A stretch of DNA of 64,000 bases, from the NCBI GenBank assembly GCA_002104905.1, contig MCFE01000278.1, forward strand, positions 1 to 64,000, given 5' to 3'. The DNA is from Basidiobolus meristosporus CBS 931.73 (lineage: Eukaryota; Basidiobolomycota; Basidiobolomycetes; Basidiobolales; Basidiobolaceae). Numbering within the stretch: position 1 is the first letter of the stretch; every line of letters begins with the position of its first letter. The notes below the pieces were generated by a model. That model worked only from the letters and a program-made list of their open reading frames with translations. It was not told the origin of the DNA and did not search any database. The position numbers and the translations under genes are program-made. Positions 52,000 through 62,883 of the stretch are shown here, in pieces.

Positions 52000-53723
52000 A
52001 CTTGAAATAAAGCAAAGTTACCTGGTTCCCCACCAAACACCACCTCTGACAGTAGCAGAAGAACAGTTGGGCAACAGCTTGCATTGACATTATGTGCTAC
52101 AAGCAGGGCTATAACCAAAAAAGGCCCTGGGGACATTGTGCCTACTGAAGGTAATAATGTAGACTTCTCAGGCTCTCAAGCAAGTAAGCAATTGGGAATC
52201 TCTGCAGACCTGCAAGCTTACCATAATACTGAGGCAGATGAAATTGCAGCAAAAGCAGTACCTTCAGTTGAAGACCAGTAGGTGGCCATCATAAGACCAT
52301 CATCACCTATATTAGCAGGTGTGTTGTCAGTTCATAGCAAAGTACTAATGAGGATATTAGGTGCAGTGGCTGATAGGATAGATGCAATGGCCCAGAGAAA
52401 TTAAGATATAGTCCAGAAAAAGATGAGTTAACAAAAGGTCCCAAGCAATCAATATCCCAGGTAGAGAAAGCAGTATTTTTACTGAAAAGAAGGAACTCAA
52501 GTAGCTCAGTGTCACAACTAAAAATTGGGCCATTTTCCTATGTAACAGCAGAGGATCACCATTCAGTCTCTAAAGCACAACAATGGTGCCCAAGGATAAA
52601 CCCACAAAAAACCTATCACAGCATGAGAGGAAGAAAATTTAATGTTTATACCAAAGCCTAAAAATCAAAAGACACTCAAGATTTGTGAAGTTGTCAAGTG
52701 CAATGATAAAGAGTGGGCCAATATTCAAGAGGCTGTTAGAAGTCTAGCACACCAACACTTTAAGGCTGACATACTATGGGACCGTCAGGAATTCAAGGCC
52801 AAGCAGAATGTACTTTACTTGCTCCAGGAATATTGTCCTGGATTCAAATGGGCAAGCAGATTTTGGGCCAGCCTCAGTATGCTAAGAAAGTATCTCAAGA
52901 ATAGCAGAAACTATCAAAGGCAGAAGAAAAGGGTGCAATGACTAAGAACCAGCAACTTCCTCAGGTGCCTGTTACAAGCAGGTCCAAAAGCACTGAACAA
53001 GCATCAAAGTGACATCAGGTAGCTGGAAGAGTAACAACAACAAAGGATTAGTGAAGGATCTGGAAGTGACAAAAATGAGCAGCTACTTCAAAAGCCTGTC
53101 ACAGCATTGGCTGAGAGCTTAAAGTAAACAGAAAAGAAGTGTCAGGTTGCTGGCAGAGTGCTAGCTAGAGACAACTAGGCTGAAGCAGAATAATCAGAGC
53201 AGCATCTATCAGGGGGAAAACGTAGTTCAATGCAAGATTAACACAGACAAAGTAGCAGTGAAACACCTGGCAGTGATAGATCAAAAGTTAAAGGACAAAA
53301 AGTCTACCCAAGCCAGAGACAGGGAAGCATAAAAAGTGCTGCAGTTCTTGCCAACTAATGCTGTGAGCCTGGTACAGACTGAGTCCCATCTTAGCTAAGA
53401 AGACTTACCAGCAAGAAAGCAGCTGTTCTCACAAGAGCTAGTTGAGCTACACTCCAGTGAGGTAGATGAGTGTGCAGAGAAGGGCAACTGGTCTACCACA
53501 CTCTTGAATCCCTCCATTGTTGACACAGTAGAGATCTCACTAACAGACAAAGTAACAACATCAAGAACTCAGAAGGCTATCACAATGCCTTCAGTGGAAT
53601 TTTGCAGCATTAATAGGCACACCAAAAGGTTGCAGCACTTGTTCAAGAAGAGTGTTCAAGAAAACACACTTAAATATTGCAAGGGTTTATTGCAAAGACA
53701 GGCAGCTGAGGTGCTAGAACTTG
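52000..53723 (+). pseudogene. outer Plavaka-like partner gene, cut by gypsy B1
   Basis: It holds the conserved central block (52642-52941: LKICEVVKCNDKEWANIQEAVRS, EFKAKQNVLYLLQEYCPGFKW) and the C-terminal block (53504-53720: LQHLFKKSVQENTLKYCKGLLQRQAAEVLELV). It is interrupted at 53724 and resumes at 58622 with CAGTGCTGGCTGAAGACCAG, matching 26776-26798 of copy 2. Heavily mutated. Confidence 0.7.
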
Positions 53724-54093
53724 TGTTACAAGTCTTGGTATAAGATTTGTAGAGGAATAGGGAGTTTAGCTAGTATTGTATTCACTAAAACTTGAACTGA
53801 TTTTTATTGAGGTTCTAGCAGCTCCTTATATACATTTTGCCAGATCAATTGCAGACCAATTTATATTTCCTACTGTAGGCTGTGGCTGATGACTCATTTG
53901 ATTGCATCATAATCACCCAATAAGATCTTACTTAATATAGCTATTTCTGTCTGATAATGATCTGCTGATTCATTTACTGACTAATGCTACTGATCTGATA
54001 TATAATACTGATATACTGATAAGCTAAACATATAACTAATGGAATTGACTAAAAACTGATCTAACTTAAACATTCAAGCAGCAGATTATAGCA
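53724..54093 (-). repeat. 3' LTR of gypsy B1
   Basis: It shares several diagnostic bases with the LTR of element B2 (61498-61865) against its own 5' partner at 58253 in the first 110 bp. Confidence 0.78.
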
Positions 54094-54103
54094 TTCTCCA
54101 CTA

Positions 54104-55318
54104 CTAAAGCAGAGAGGGTTCTCCTGAATCTTGTTTCTTGTGAAACCAATATTTTGATGGTTCAGTACTATCAGCAAGTCTTGTAAGCTTGAGTCTGTCC
54201 CTATGTACCAAGTCTTCCTGGATATTGCCTTGTTTATCCACTTGTTGGTAAGTTGCAAATGGACATTCTCTGATGATCTTGAATGGTCCTGTCCATTGTG
54301 GCTCAAACTTCTTCCAAGTGTTGTTTCTTAGCAATACAACGTTCCCAACTGTCAATGCTTCTGGTGCTATTGTCTTATCAAATCTCTGCTTCATCTTTTC
54401 TGCACTTTGAGATGCTTTGGTCTGTGCCTCTTGACTTCTTTGTTCTAGTTGCTGGTGTCTACTTGGCTGACTGAGTTCATCTTCTAAGGTGTCTGTAAGC
54501 TTTGGTTGTGTGAGATCTCCTGGAATCTTTGTTTCATATCCATACACTGAGTAATATGGCAATTGTTGGGTGGTGCTGTGTACTCTGACTCTGCATGCAA
54601 AGAGTACTTTGCATAAGTACTCATCCCATCTACTGACAACTGCATTTGCATACTTGGTCAGCGTTTTTCAAAATAATTCATTAAACCATTCAGTTACTCC
54701 ATTAGTTGTGGGGTGATATGCCAAGGCTTTCAAGTGTTTGATCTGCTGCATTTCCTGGTAAGCTTCCAATGTCTTTGCCATAAAGTTTGCACCTCTATCT
54801 ACTAAAATCTTTGCAGGGCATCCAAACTTCATAAGGATATAATGGTAGATTAAAGTTGCAACTTCTTGCTCACTGGCTATAGGTACAGCTTTAGCCACTG
54901 GTCATTTAGTGGCATGGTCAATTGGTACCAGGATCCAATGATTGCATCTCCTGGTAGTTGGCAGTCTGCCAATAAAGTAAATTTGCCATCTTTCATATGG
55001 TCTTACAGGCTCCAAGGGAAAGAGTTCAGCAATTCTTTGTGGCGGGCCTTGGTTGATTTGGCAACTTGATCATGTTTTTGCTAGCATCTCAATGTCATGT
55101 TTCATTCTGGGCTAAAATGCTCTGGCTTTTACAAGGCTATAGGTTCCTTCAGTTCCAAGATGCCCATATCCATTGTGTAGCTTATGTATTAAATCCAGGC
55201 AAGCAACATAAAGGCAATAGGCAATAGGGCTTCCATCAACAATCTGGTAGAGTGTTTTGTCCTGTACTACAAGCTTGCTGGCTTCATCCTGGATTATCTT
55301 CTTGATATCTTCATCCAC
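54104..55318 (-). pseudogene. integrase of gypsy B1 (fragments)
   Basis: Pieces: zinc-domain side 55318-55112 (YCLYVACLDLIHKLHNGYGHLGTEGTYSLVKA), core 54898-54668 (KILVDRGANFMAKTLEAYQEM, TNGVTEWFNELF) and C-terminal part 54562-54104 (QRFDKTIAPEALTVGNVVLL, W.GPFKIIRECPFATY). The middle catalytic Asp reads VDRGANF, where B2 has SDRGANF. Stops include a TAG shared with B2 before PRMKHDIE. Confidence 0.75.
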
Positions 55319-56615
55319 CTCATTAGGAATGGCTTAGTCTTCCAAGTACTTGGTAATAGGCTAGGCCAATCTGATTCATGCACCAAGTTGAGTTGTGCAA
55401 CTTGTTCTAATCTTGATAAGGCATCAGCAACCATGTTGTTTTTTCCAGGGCAGTAGACAATCTCCAAATCAAATTGATGAGTATATTCACTCCATCTTGT
55501 CATTCTTCTGGAGGGTACCTTCTGAGTGAATATATACTTGAGGGAGGCATGATCAGTCTTCACAGTGCATTTGACTCCTTCAATTTAGCATCTCCATGTC
55601 TTCAAACAGTGTATTATAGCAAGCATCTCCTTCTCTTACACTGAATAGTTTTGTTCTGCTGAGTTCAGTTTCTTGGATTCAAAGGCAACAGGGTAGTCCT
55701 TTCCCTTGTGTTCTTGGCTCAACACTCCACCAATTTCATAATCTGAAGCATATATGCACAGAGTAAACTCTTTTCTGAAGTCAGGTACTCTTAAGCTTGG
55801 TAGCTTAGCAAGTTCATTCTTGAGCATCTGGAAGGCAGTCTCATAAGCTATGTCCCACTTGTTGGTATTGTCTTTCCTGAGGATATCAGTTAAATGGGCT
55901 GCAATACTTGCAAAGAACTTGACAAATCTCCAATAATAGGAAGCCATTTCAAGGAATGATCTGAGCTGTTTTATGCTATGGAGCCCCTTCAGATTCTTGA
56001 TAACATCAACCTTCTTAGATTCCAAAGTTACTCCTGTGCTAGTCACTATGTGTCCCAGATATTCAATGTGTTCCTTGAAGAATTCACACTTGAGTAGCTT
56101 GCCATAAAGCTTGTTCTCTCGTTGCTTCTTCAAGACCTTTTCAATGTGCACCAAGTGATCCTCTTCTGTCTTGCTGTATGTTAATATATTATCTAGGTAC
56201 ATTATCACAAACTTGTCTAAGTACTCCTGGAACACAGTCAGCATCAGGGACATGAATGTTGCAGGGCATTGGTGAGGCCAAAACTCATGACTAAGTACTT
56301 GTAATGTCCATAGCTGGTCCTGACTGCTGTCTTAGGGATGTCTTCTGGCTTCACCCTAATCTTGTTGTATCCTGACATGAGGTCAATCTTGCTGAGAATA
56401 GTGGCTCCATTGAGTTGGTCCAAGAGCTCATCAATCCAGGGTATGGGGTGCTTATTCTTCACAGTAACTGAGTTGAGGGCTCTGCAGTCAATGCACATCC
56501 TAAGTGTTCCATCTTTCTTCTTCACAAAAGGTACTGGTGCTCCCCAAGGTGACTTGCTGGGTCTGATGTATCCTTGCTCCAGTAATTGATCTATATGTCT
56601 CGTCATCTCCTCCAA
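55294..56615 (-). pseudogene. RT-RNase H of gypsy B1 (fragments)
   Basis: 56615-56244: [42 protein letters not shown]. 56253-55636: YLDNILTYSK at the catalytic site (DD changed to DN) and the segment up to FESKKLNSAEQNYSV. 55563-55294: RNase H end (KTDHASLKYIF, FDLEIVYCPGKNNMVADALSRL). Stops between pieces include two TAA codons also found in B2. Confidence 0.78.
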
Positions 56616-57072
56616 CTCAATGGACTCATTCTGAAAGGTGTCTAACTCACTTGAGGGCTATCTCCTGTTTCAATGGCATCATCCACATCTCTGACTGGTG
56701 GTAGGCTTCCAGGCTCAACAGGAAATACATCTGAATATTCCTTCAAAAGAGTCTAGATCTTGTGGGGTACTGGAGTAGAGGAATCCTCCTCTAATACTGC
56801 CGTGAGGAACATATGGTTACCTTTTCTTAGTGCTCTACAGAGCTGTATATTGCTAAGTTCACTTGTTTCACACCCACTGGAGTTGACCAAGTTTGAATCC
56901 TGTCTGGCAGGTAATACCTTTTAGGTGTTGTTGTTCTTCTGGATCTGAGTAGCATGGGTTCTCCAGTTGATTGATGGATTGCAACAAAATATCCAGGTTT
57001 TCCCAAGTACAAGGTCAAACTTGCAGTTCCCAAATATATAGGCCTGTAGATCTTCTTCATAGTCATTGATCT

Positions 57073-58218
57073 TCATCCTGACTGGCTGAGTTTACGGTTG
57101 ATTATGTGAGAGTTCCCATCAGCTGTTGAGACTGAAGTTGATTTGGTGGGTTCCAAGTTGATTCCAGCTTTCAAAGCAAATTGCTCTGACATGTACTTGT
57201 GCAATGATCTTGATTCATTCATGATCTTTGCAGGTACTCCATTGATTACTCTATTTAAGTTTAATGGCTTTTCTGAGTTTGAGGTCATCTGGAATATGTA
57301 TTCTTCTGTCATATGGCAGGTGAGTTCTGAGTCTTCTTCAAGTCATCCTTGATGTTACTATGCTCCAGGGCCTCAATATGGTTAAAGGCTCTTGATGGCT
57401 GGTGTCCATTTCTTCTCCAAGGGCAGTACTTTGCAATATGCCCCTGCTGGTGGCAATTGAAGCAATATCCTTTCCTCTTACATTCTTCTGAGGTCAGATT
57501 CTTCTGCATAGCGTCTATTTCCATTGGCACTGCTTCAGATTGTCTTCTTTCATAGTAATTGTAGCCTCTCTGATTAGTCACTGTGGGCTTCCCAACTCCA
57601 AACATAGCTGAGCCATAGTCAATGGCAATCTTAATGGCTTCTTTGATAGTCTGATGTCTTTGGTAATTCACTTCCTTGCGAGTTCCTTCTTTCAACCCAT
57701 CAATAAAGTATTCAACTTGATCCAGAGGGTCCATTCTTTGAATTTACCCTAGTAGACATCTATATTCATAGATGTACTCTTGGACCATTCCTTTCTGTCT
57801 GAGTGTCTTCAATTTTCTTCTTAATAAAGTCTGTTGGTGTTAAGGCCCAAAGGTATCCTGAATTTTCAACACAAACTCATCCCAGGTAGAGATTGTGGAG
57901 CATCCCATCATTGTGGCTGACCTGATCTTGTTGTGGTACCACTGTAAAGCTGCATCTTCCAGGTAAGAGGCTGCATAATGCAACTTACTTTCTGGAGCAA
58001 TTCCTTTAGCCTTGAACATTGACTCTGCCATGCTACCATTGGACCTTCACACTAATGTTGCTCTTGACAGGGTTTTGCTGGCTTTGGGCCATGGCAGTCA
58101 TTCTGTGTAGCTGCTGGCTAAGGATCTGAAGTAACTGTTGCTGATGGGCCAGAATTTGTTGCATAGCATTCTCCCATTCTTGACTTTTGGACATCTTGAG
58201 GGAGGCTTCTTCTTTCAT
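57073..58218 (-). pseudogene. gag and protease of gypsy B1 (fragments)
   Basis: 58218-58033: N-terminal Gln-rich gag start (AMQQILAHQQQLLQILSQQ). 58031-57840: gag core (LEDAALQWYHNK, TWDEFVLKIQDTFGP). 57734-57309: gag end with zinc knuckle CFNCHQQGHIAKYC. 57312-57073: protease relic where the catalytic Asp position reads IMNESRS, so the active site is lost. Confidence 0.75.
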
Positions 58219-58252
58219 CAGGAGGGATGTACCTGGTTATTGCTGCTACCAA

Positions 58253-58621
58253 TGTTACAAGTCATGGTAAAAGAGTTGCAGAGGAAAAGGGAGTTTAGCT
58301 TGTATTGTATTCACTAATACTTGAACTGATATTTATTGAGGTTCCAGCAGCTCCTTATATACATTTTGCCAGATCAATTACTGACTAACTTGTATTTCCT
58401 AATGTAGGCTGTGGTGATGACTCATTTGATTGCATCATCATCACCCAATAAGATCCAACTTAATACAGCTATTTCTGTCTGATAAGGATCTGCTGATTCA
58501 TTTGCTGACTAATGCTACTGATCTGATAGATAATATTGATATATTGATAAGCTAAACATATAATTAATTGATTTGACTAAAAACTGATCTAACTTAAACA
58601 TTGAAGTGACAGATCATAACA
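58253..58621 (-). repeat. 5' LTR of gypsy B1
   Basis: 369 bp. It differs from the 3' LTR at seven or more positions in the first 110 bp, clearly more than between LTRs 53724 and 61498. Confidence 0.75.
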
Positions 58622-58652
58622 CTTCCAGTGCTGGCTGAAGACCAGCACATAT

Positions 58653-60224
58653 GTTCACCTGAACTGATTATCTCCTTGAAGACTAGTTTGCCCACTGGCA
58701 AGTGATTTAGTGGCTTTCAGAATACCTGTAAAGAGTTTCTTTTCCACTCAATGATAGCTACCATGAGTTTATTGGGCTATGAATGCTGTCAAAAATTACT
58801 GCTAAAGATTGTGAGGTGCTGATGGAATATCTCTTGACTGTATATGCTACTTTAAGTACAGATATAGGAGGTGAAGTATATCTATTTGTGTTGTGTCTGG
58901 CGCTTTATTCAGCCTCATATTGTGGCTGTAGATACCAAGCAGCAGTCTTGACATGAGTCCATATATTTCCGAGCATCTAATAATGAGTATCTTAGTTGTA
59001 TTGAAGCATTCTGAGCTGACAAATTTACTCACTGGGTGAACATCCCTTTTACATATTAAATTATAAGAAATTCTTTAAGTAAGGCCCAGATATGTTGTTT
59101 CTGTAGTTTGGCTGCTTTCTTTTGTGCAACATATCCAGGCTAGCTGTTTTATGTGCCACAGCTACTTCATCACCGTATCTATGAGCAAAATACTCAGGCA
59201 AAAAGCAGATATATTCTTATTTTTACATGTAGATCATGCTGCTGCTGATAGCCATTTCTGGTCATCTTTTCTCATAAGTAAGTAGCTGGTCTTGGAAAAG
59301 CAAACCTTTCTCCCTATGCACCTACACTACATACTAAGTGTAAGATGCTTGCATCTATATAGACTAGTCTGATGCAGCCTTCTGGCAGCAGATAAGAGTA
59401 GAAGCAGTTTGACTGAGTCTAGAGGGCTACTAAGCACTTAAGGAACCTTCTCTGTCAACTAGTCTAGCATCTGTTGTAGTTAATGTACTGTGACCAAAAA
59501 TCTCATGCAAAATTAGTCATGGTGATTTTATTTTTGATTGGCATTTGTCATGACCAGCTTTCTTATTGGGATTTCTGTAAAGTTGCCAAATTATTAGGTG
59601 TCCAGATTGTGACCTTTCTCAAGGTTATCCATAAGTCCAAAACCCTGCATTCTTATTTTTAAGCCCTTCTGTAAAAAACTCTACATTGTTGTTTCCTTAC
59701 ACTGTCAAAGATATATCTACCATAATTTTAATCAATAAATTCACAAAGGAATAGGATATAAAGCTTTTAGTTTTCCACATTACTTCCAGTCCCCCCCCCA
59801 TAAAATTGAAGCAGGTTATTGGCCTCAAGTATACTGTCCTCCTGGTAGCTACTTTGCTTTGGATCTATTTCTGTTAGTCCAGAGAAAGACTTTCTGCTCT
59901 ATTGCTCTGCTGGAATTAAAGATCACCACTGCTGCTAAAGGACTATTTTGCTGACAGTTTTACTGTGAGAGGAAGGCTTTACCTGCCAAGTAAACAATCA
60001 ATATCTACTCAAATTAGCTGTGATAATCAATATATGAAACTGGCATATGAATAGGCCCAGAAGGTTATGATGTAGGAGCTCTGTCACACCTGGGGAAAGT
60101 TGCATATGTCTCAAGAGAGTTGAAGAAAGTATTATAAAAGCTTAGCAAAATCACTCAAGGGGTGTGCACTGCAATCAACAGTTGCAAAGAACAATAGAGT
60201 GTAATGTTGCAGCTACCAGCAGGC
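58653..60224. other. unassigned CpG-poor sequence
   Basis: About 1.6 kb with no frame longer than 61 codons, no terminal repeats and no match seen to the other families in the window. A CCCCCCCC run sits at about 59792. Confidence 0.45.
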
Positions 60225-60320
60225 AAGATAATATGGATATTAGGGTAAGCTAAGCATATAACTGATTAACATTGACTAAAAACTGATTTAACTTAATCAT
60301 TCAAGCAGAAGATCATAACC
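60225..60320 (+). repeat. fragment of family-B LTR (end part)
   Basis: It matches the last 90 bp of the family-B LTR (AAGCTAA.CATATAACT, GACTAAAAACTGAT.TAACTTAA.CATTCAAGCAG.AGATCATAAC). Confidence 0.65.
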
Positions 60321-60699
60321 CCCAATTAGTCATTCACTATAGACAAACTGCCTTATTTGCCATTAAATATGAAGTTTGCCTAATGTGCAATAAATCCCCA
60401 ATCTTGGTGGATTGACTAGGTATCATAGCTAGCATGCAGCCAATTAGGTTGCTGCAGTACATATGAAATGGCTGCTGTAGTGTTAAACATGTTAGATAAG
60501 CAGGCTGGTATTTATATATAGAGGTTCTGCTCCATATATATGCAACAATTTTGGCATTGCTTGCATTGAATATAAACTGTTCATTGGTCTGCAATTGTTT
60601 AATTAGAATGCCAAAGCAGATTTTTAGGGTCCTAACAAATTGGAGTAATGTGGAGATCTACTGCTTGATTATTTTAGTTAGATTGGTTTTTAATCAAAT

Positions 60700-61030
60700 C
60701 AATTGGTGTTGTATATTGCATATCAGTATATCAGTGTTATCTTTCAAATCAGTAGTATTGGTTAGCATATGAATCAGCTAGCCCTTATTAAACAGAGAAA
60801 GATATGGAAAGATAGGTCAGCCACCATAATAGGATGCTTCACAATCTCAACCTGCACAGAGTTTGTGTTAAAAATTCAGGATGCTTTTGAACCCCCACTA
60901 CAGCAGATGCTAATAAGTAGGAAGTTGAATACACTCAGACAGAAAGGAGTGGTGCAAGAATACATATATGAGTATAGATATCTACTTGGGCAAATTGAAA
61001 GAATGGACCCTCTTGATTTGCATATAGGGC
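60700..61030 (+). pseudogene. family-B LTR scrap joined to a gag fragment
   Basis: 60700-60800 resembles the family-B LTR in reverse orientation (ATCAGTATATCAGTGTTATCT.TCA..TCAGTAGTATT). It runs into a gag core in frame (60769-61035): SATIIGCFTIST.TEFVLKIQDAFEP, then KLNTLRQKGVVQEYIYEYRYLLGQIERMDPLD. This covers the gag part missing between B1 pieces 57840 and 57734 and is less broken than B1. Confidence 0.7.
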
Positions 61031-61044
61031 CATAGTTGATTGTT

Positions 61045-61480
61045 TCTTGCAATACTAGGTAATAGCAGCACTGGCATTAGGAAATACATACTTAGTGGTA
61101 CAGTGTCTGTCAGTCTGATCCCTACCCAAATCTGGATCACTATACACATCACACATTTGCCTATTTGCTACACCAGAGTATTCCAGTACAATATTTATGA
61201 TAATTAGTATATATCTGAAAATCTGCTTAACAGCTGTAATTTAATCTGATCCATAATTCTGCATGAATTGACTAACTATTCCAGCTCCCACTGTAACAGG
61301 TCAAGATTTACATCAATTTCAAAAAGTAATTCAATTTTCCAAGATCTTTCATCTCACACTTGGTGAAGAGATCTGATTTCATCTGTTCAACTGCCTGTTG
61401 GTCATTGTAGCAATTGTTAGGTTGGCCACATAAAGAACTAGGATGATAACACCTTTTTTGAGCTGTTTCACATATCTACT
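61045..61480 (-). pseudogene. Ty1/copia RT-RNase H fragment
   Basis: On the minus strand, VIILVLYVANLTIATMTNRQ matches the copia RT catalytic block (YVDD, here YVAN), followed by MKSDLFTKCEMKDLGKLNYFLK. Nearer 61175-61045 comes the copia RNase H block SGVANRQMCDVYSDPDLGRD, then QTDRHCTTKYVF. Two frames and lost catalytic residues show that it is dead. It is the only copia relic recognised in the window and is cut by the B2 LTR at 61498. Confidence 0.72.
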
Positions 61481-61497
61481 GTGCTCAACAGTGCTAC

Positions 61498-61865
61498 TGT
61501 TACAAGTCTTGGTATAAGAGTTGTAGAGGAATAGGGAGTTTAGCTAGTATTGTATTCACTAAAACTTGAACTGATTTTTATTGAGGTTCCAGCAGCTCCT
61601 TATATACATTTTGCCAGATCAATTGCTTACTAATTGTATTTCCTAATGTAGGCTGTGGCTGATGACTCATTTGATTGCATCATCATCACCCAATAAGATC
61701 CTACTTAATATATCTATTTCTGTCTGATAAGGATCTGTTGATTCATTTGCTGACTAATGCTACTGATTTCATAGATAATACTGATATACTGATAACCTAA
61801 GTATATACTAATTGATTTGACTAAAAACTGATCTAACTTAAACATTCAAGCAGCAGATCATAACA
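61498..61865 (-). repeat. 3' LTR of gypsy B2
   Basis: 368 bp, TGTTACAAGTC...CATAACA. Very close to the B1 3' LTR at 53724. Confidence 0.78.
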
Positions 61866-61914
61866 TTCTCCCCTACTAAAGTTGAGAGGGTTCTCCTGAA
61901 TCTCTTTTCTTGTG

Positions 61915-62877
61915 CTACCAATATCTTGATGGTTCAGTATTATCAGCAAGTCTTGCAAGCTTGAGTCTGTCTCTATGCACTAAGTCTTCCCGGATACTGC
62001 CTTGTTTGTCCACCAGTTGGTAAGTTGCAAATGGACATTCTCTGATGATCTTGAATGGTCCTGTCCAATGTGGCTCAAACTTCTTCCAAGTGTTGCTTCT
62101 TAGCAATACAAAGTTCCCAACTGTCAATGCTTCTGGTGCTATAGTCTTATCAAATCTCTGCTTCATCTTTTCTGCACTTTGAGATACTTTGGTCTGTGCC
62201 TCTTGATGTCTTTGTTCCAGTTGCTGGTGTCTACTTGGCTGACTAAGCTCATCTTCTAAGGCATCTGTAAGCTTGGGTTGTGTGAGATCTCCTGGAATCC
62301 TTGGTTCACATCCATACACTAAGTAAAATGGTGATTGCTGGATGGGGTTGTGTACTCTGACTCTGCATGCAAAGAGTGCTTGGTCTATGTACTCATCCCA
62401 TCTATTGACAACTCCATTTGCATACTTGGTCAGCATTTTTCCAAATAATCCATTAAACCACTCAGTGACTCCATTAGTTCTGGGGTGATATGCTGAGGTT
62501 TTCAAGTGTCTGATCTGCTGCATTTTCAGGTAAGCCTCTAATGTCTTTGCCATAAAGTTTGCTCCTCTATCAGATAAGATCTCCACAGGGCATCCAAACT
62601 TCATCAGGATCTCATGGTAAATGAAACTTGCAACTTCTTGTTCACTGGCTATTGGTACCACTTTAGCAACTGGCCATTTAGTGGCATGGTCAGTTGCTAC
62701 TAGGACCCAACGGTTGCATTTCCTGGTGGTTGGCAGTCTCCCAATAAAGTCAATTCCCCATCTCTCAAATGGTCTTACAGGCTCCAAAGGGAAGAGTTTG
62801 GCAATTCTTTGTGGCTGGCCTTGATTGGTTTGGCAGTTTGGGCATGTTTTTACTAGCTTCTCAATGTCATGTTTCAT
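61915..62877 (-). CDS. integrase of gypsy B2
   Basis: The open frame has 320 codons: end of the zinc domain (TCPNCQTNQGQ), DDE core GIDFIGRLP, LSDRGANFMAKT and TNGVTEWFNGLF (acidic residues present), then the C-terminal domain VGNFVLLRSNTWKKFEPHWTGPFKI. The true protein extends upstream beyond a TAG (62884-62886). No chromodomain follows. Confidence 0.8.
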   Translation of the reverse strand: MKHDIEKLVKTCPNCQTNQGQPQRIAKLFPLEPVRPFERWGIDFIGRLPTTRKCNRWVLVATDHATKWPVAKVVPIASEQEVASFIYHEILMKFGCPVEILSDRGANFMAKTLEAYLKMQQIRHLKTSAYHPRTNGVTEWFNGLFGKMLTKYANGVVNRWDEYIDQALFACRVRVHNPIQQSPFYLVYGCEPRIPGDLTQPKLTDALEDELSQPSRHQQLEQRHQEAQTKVSQSAEKMKQRFDKTIAPEALTVGNFVLLRSNTWKKFEPHWTGPFKIIRECPFATYQLVDKQGSIREDLVHRDRLKLARLADNTEPSRYW

Positions 62878-62883
62878 TCTGGG

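Larger units (their letters stand above)
53724..58621 (-). mobile_element. family-B Ty3/gypsy element B1
   Basis: 4.9 kb. LTRs 58253-58621 (5') and 53724-54093 (3'), about 370 bp, starting TGTTACAAGTC and ending ATAACA or ATAGCA. Minus-strand TTGGTAGCAGCAATAACC just inside the 5' LTR is a tRNA-type primer-binding site, and a purine tract (GTAGTGGAGAA) precedes the 3' LTR. Flanks ACTTG and ACTTC, with the partner gene rejoining across, show a genuine insertion. All coding regions are broken; CpG is almost absent. Confidence 0.82.
36699..58652 (-). mobile_element. outer Plavaka-like transposon split by four later insertions
   Basis: The pieces 36699-37648, 43393-44381, 50677-53723 and 58622-58652 read as one element when insertions are removed: transposase on the minus strand, then the divergent partner gene on the plus strand. 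The insertions are a second Plavaka element (37649-43392), a solo-LTR-like segment (44382-50676) holding a chromovirus, and a family-B gypsy element (53724-58621). The left end abuts a family-A LTR; the right end is truncated within the partner gene at about 58652. Confidence 0.75.
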
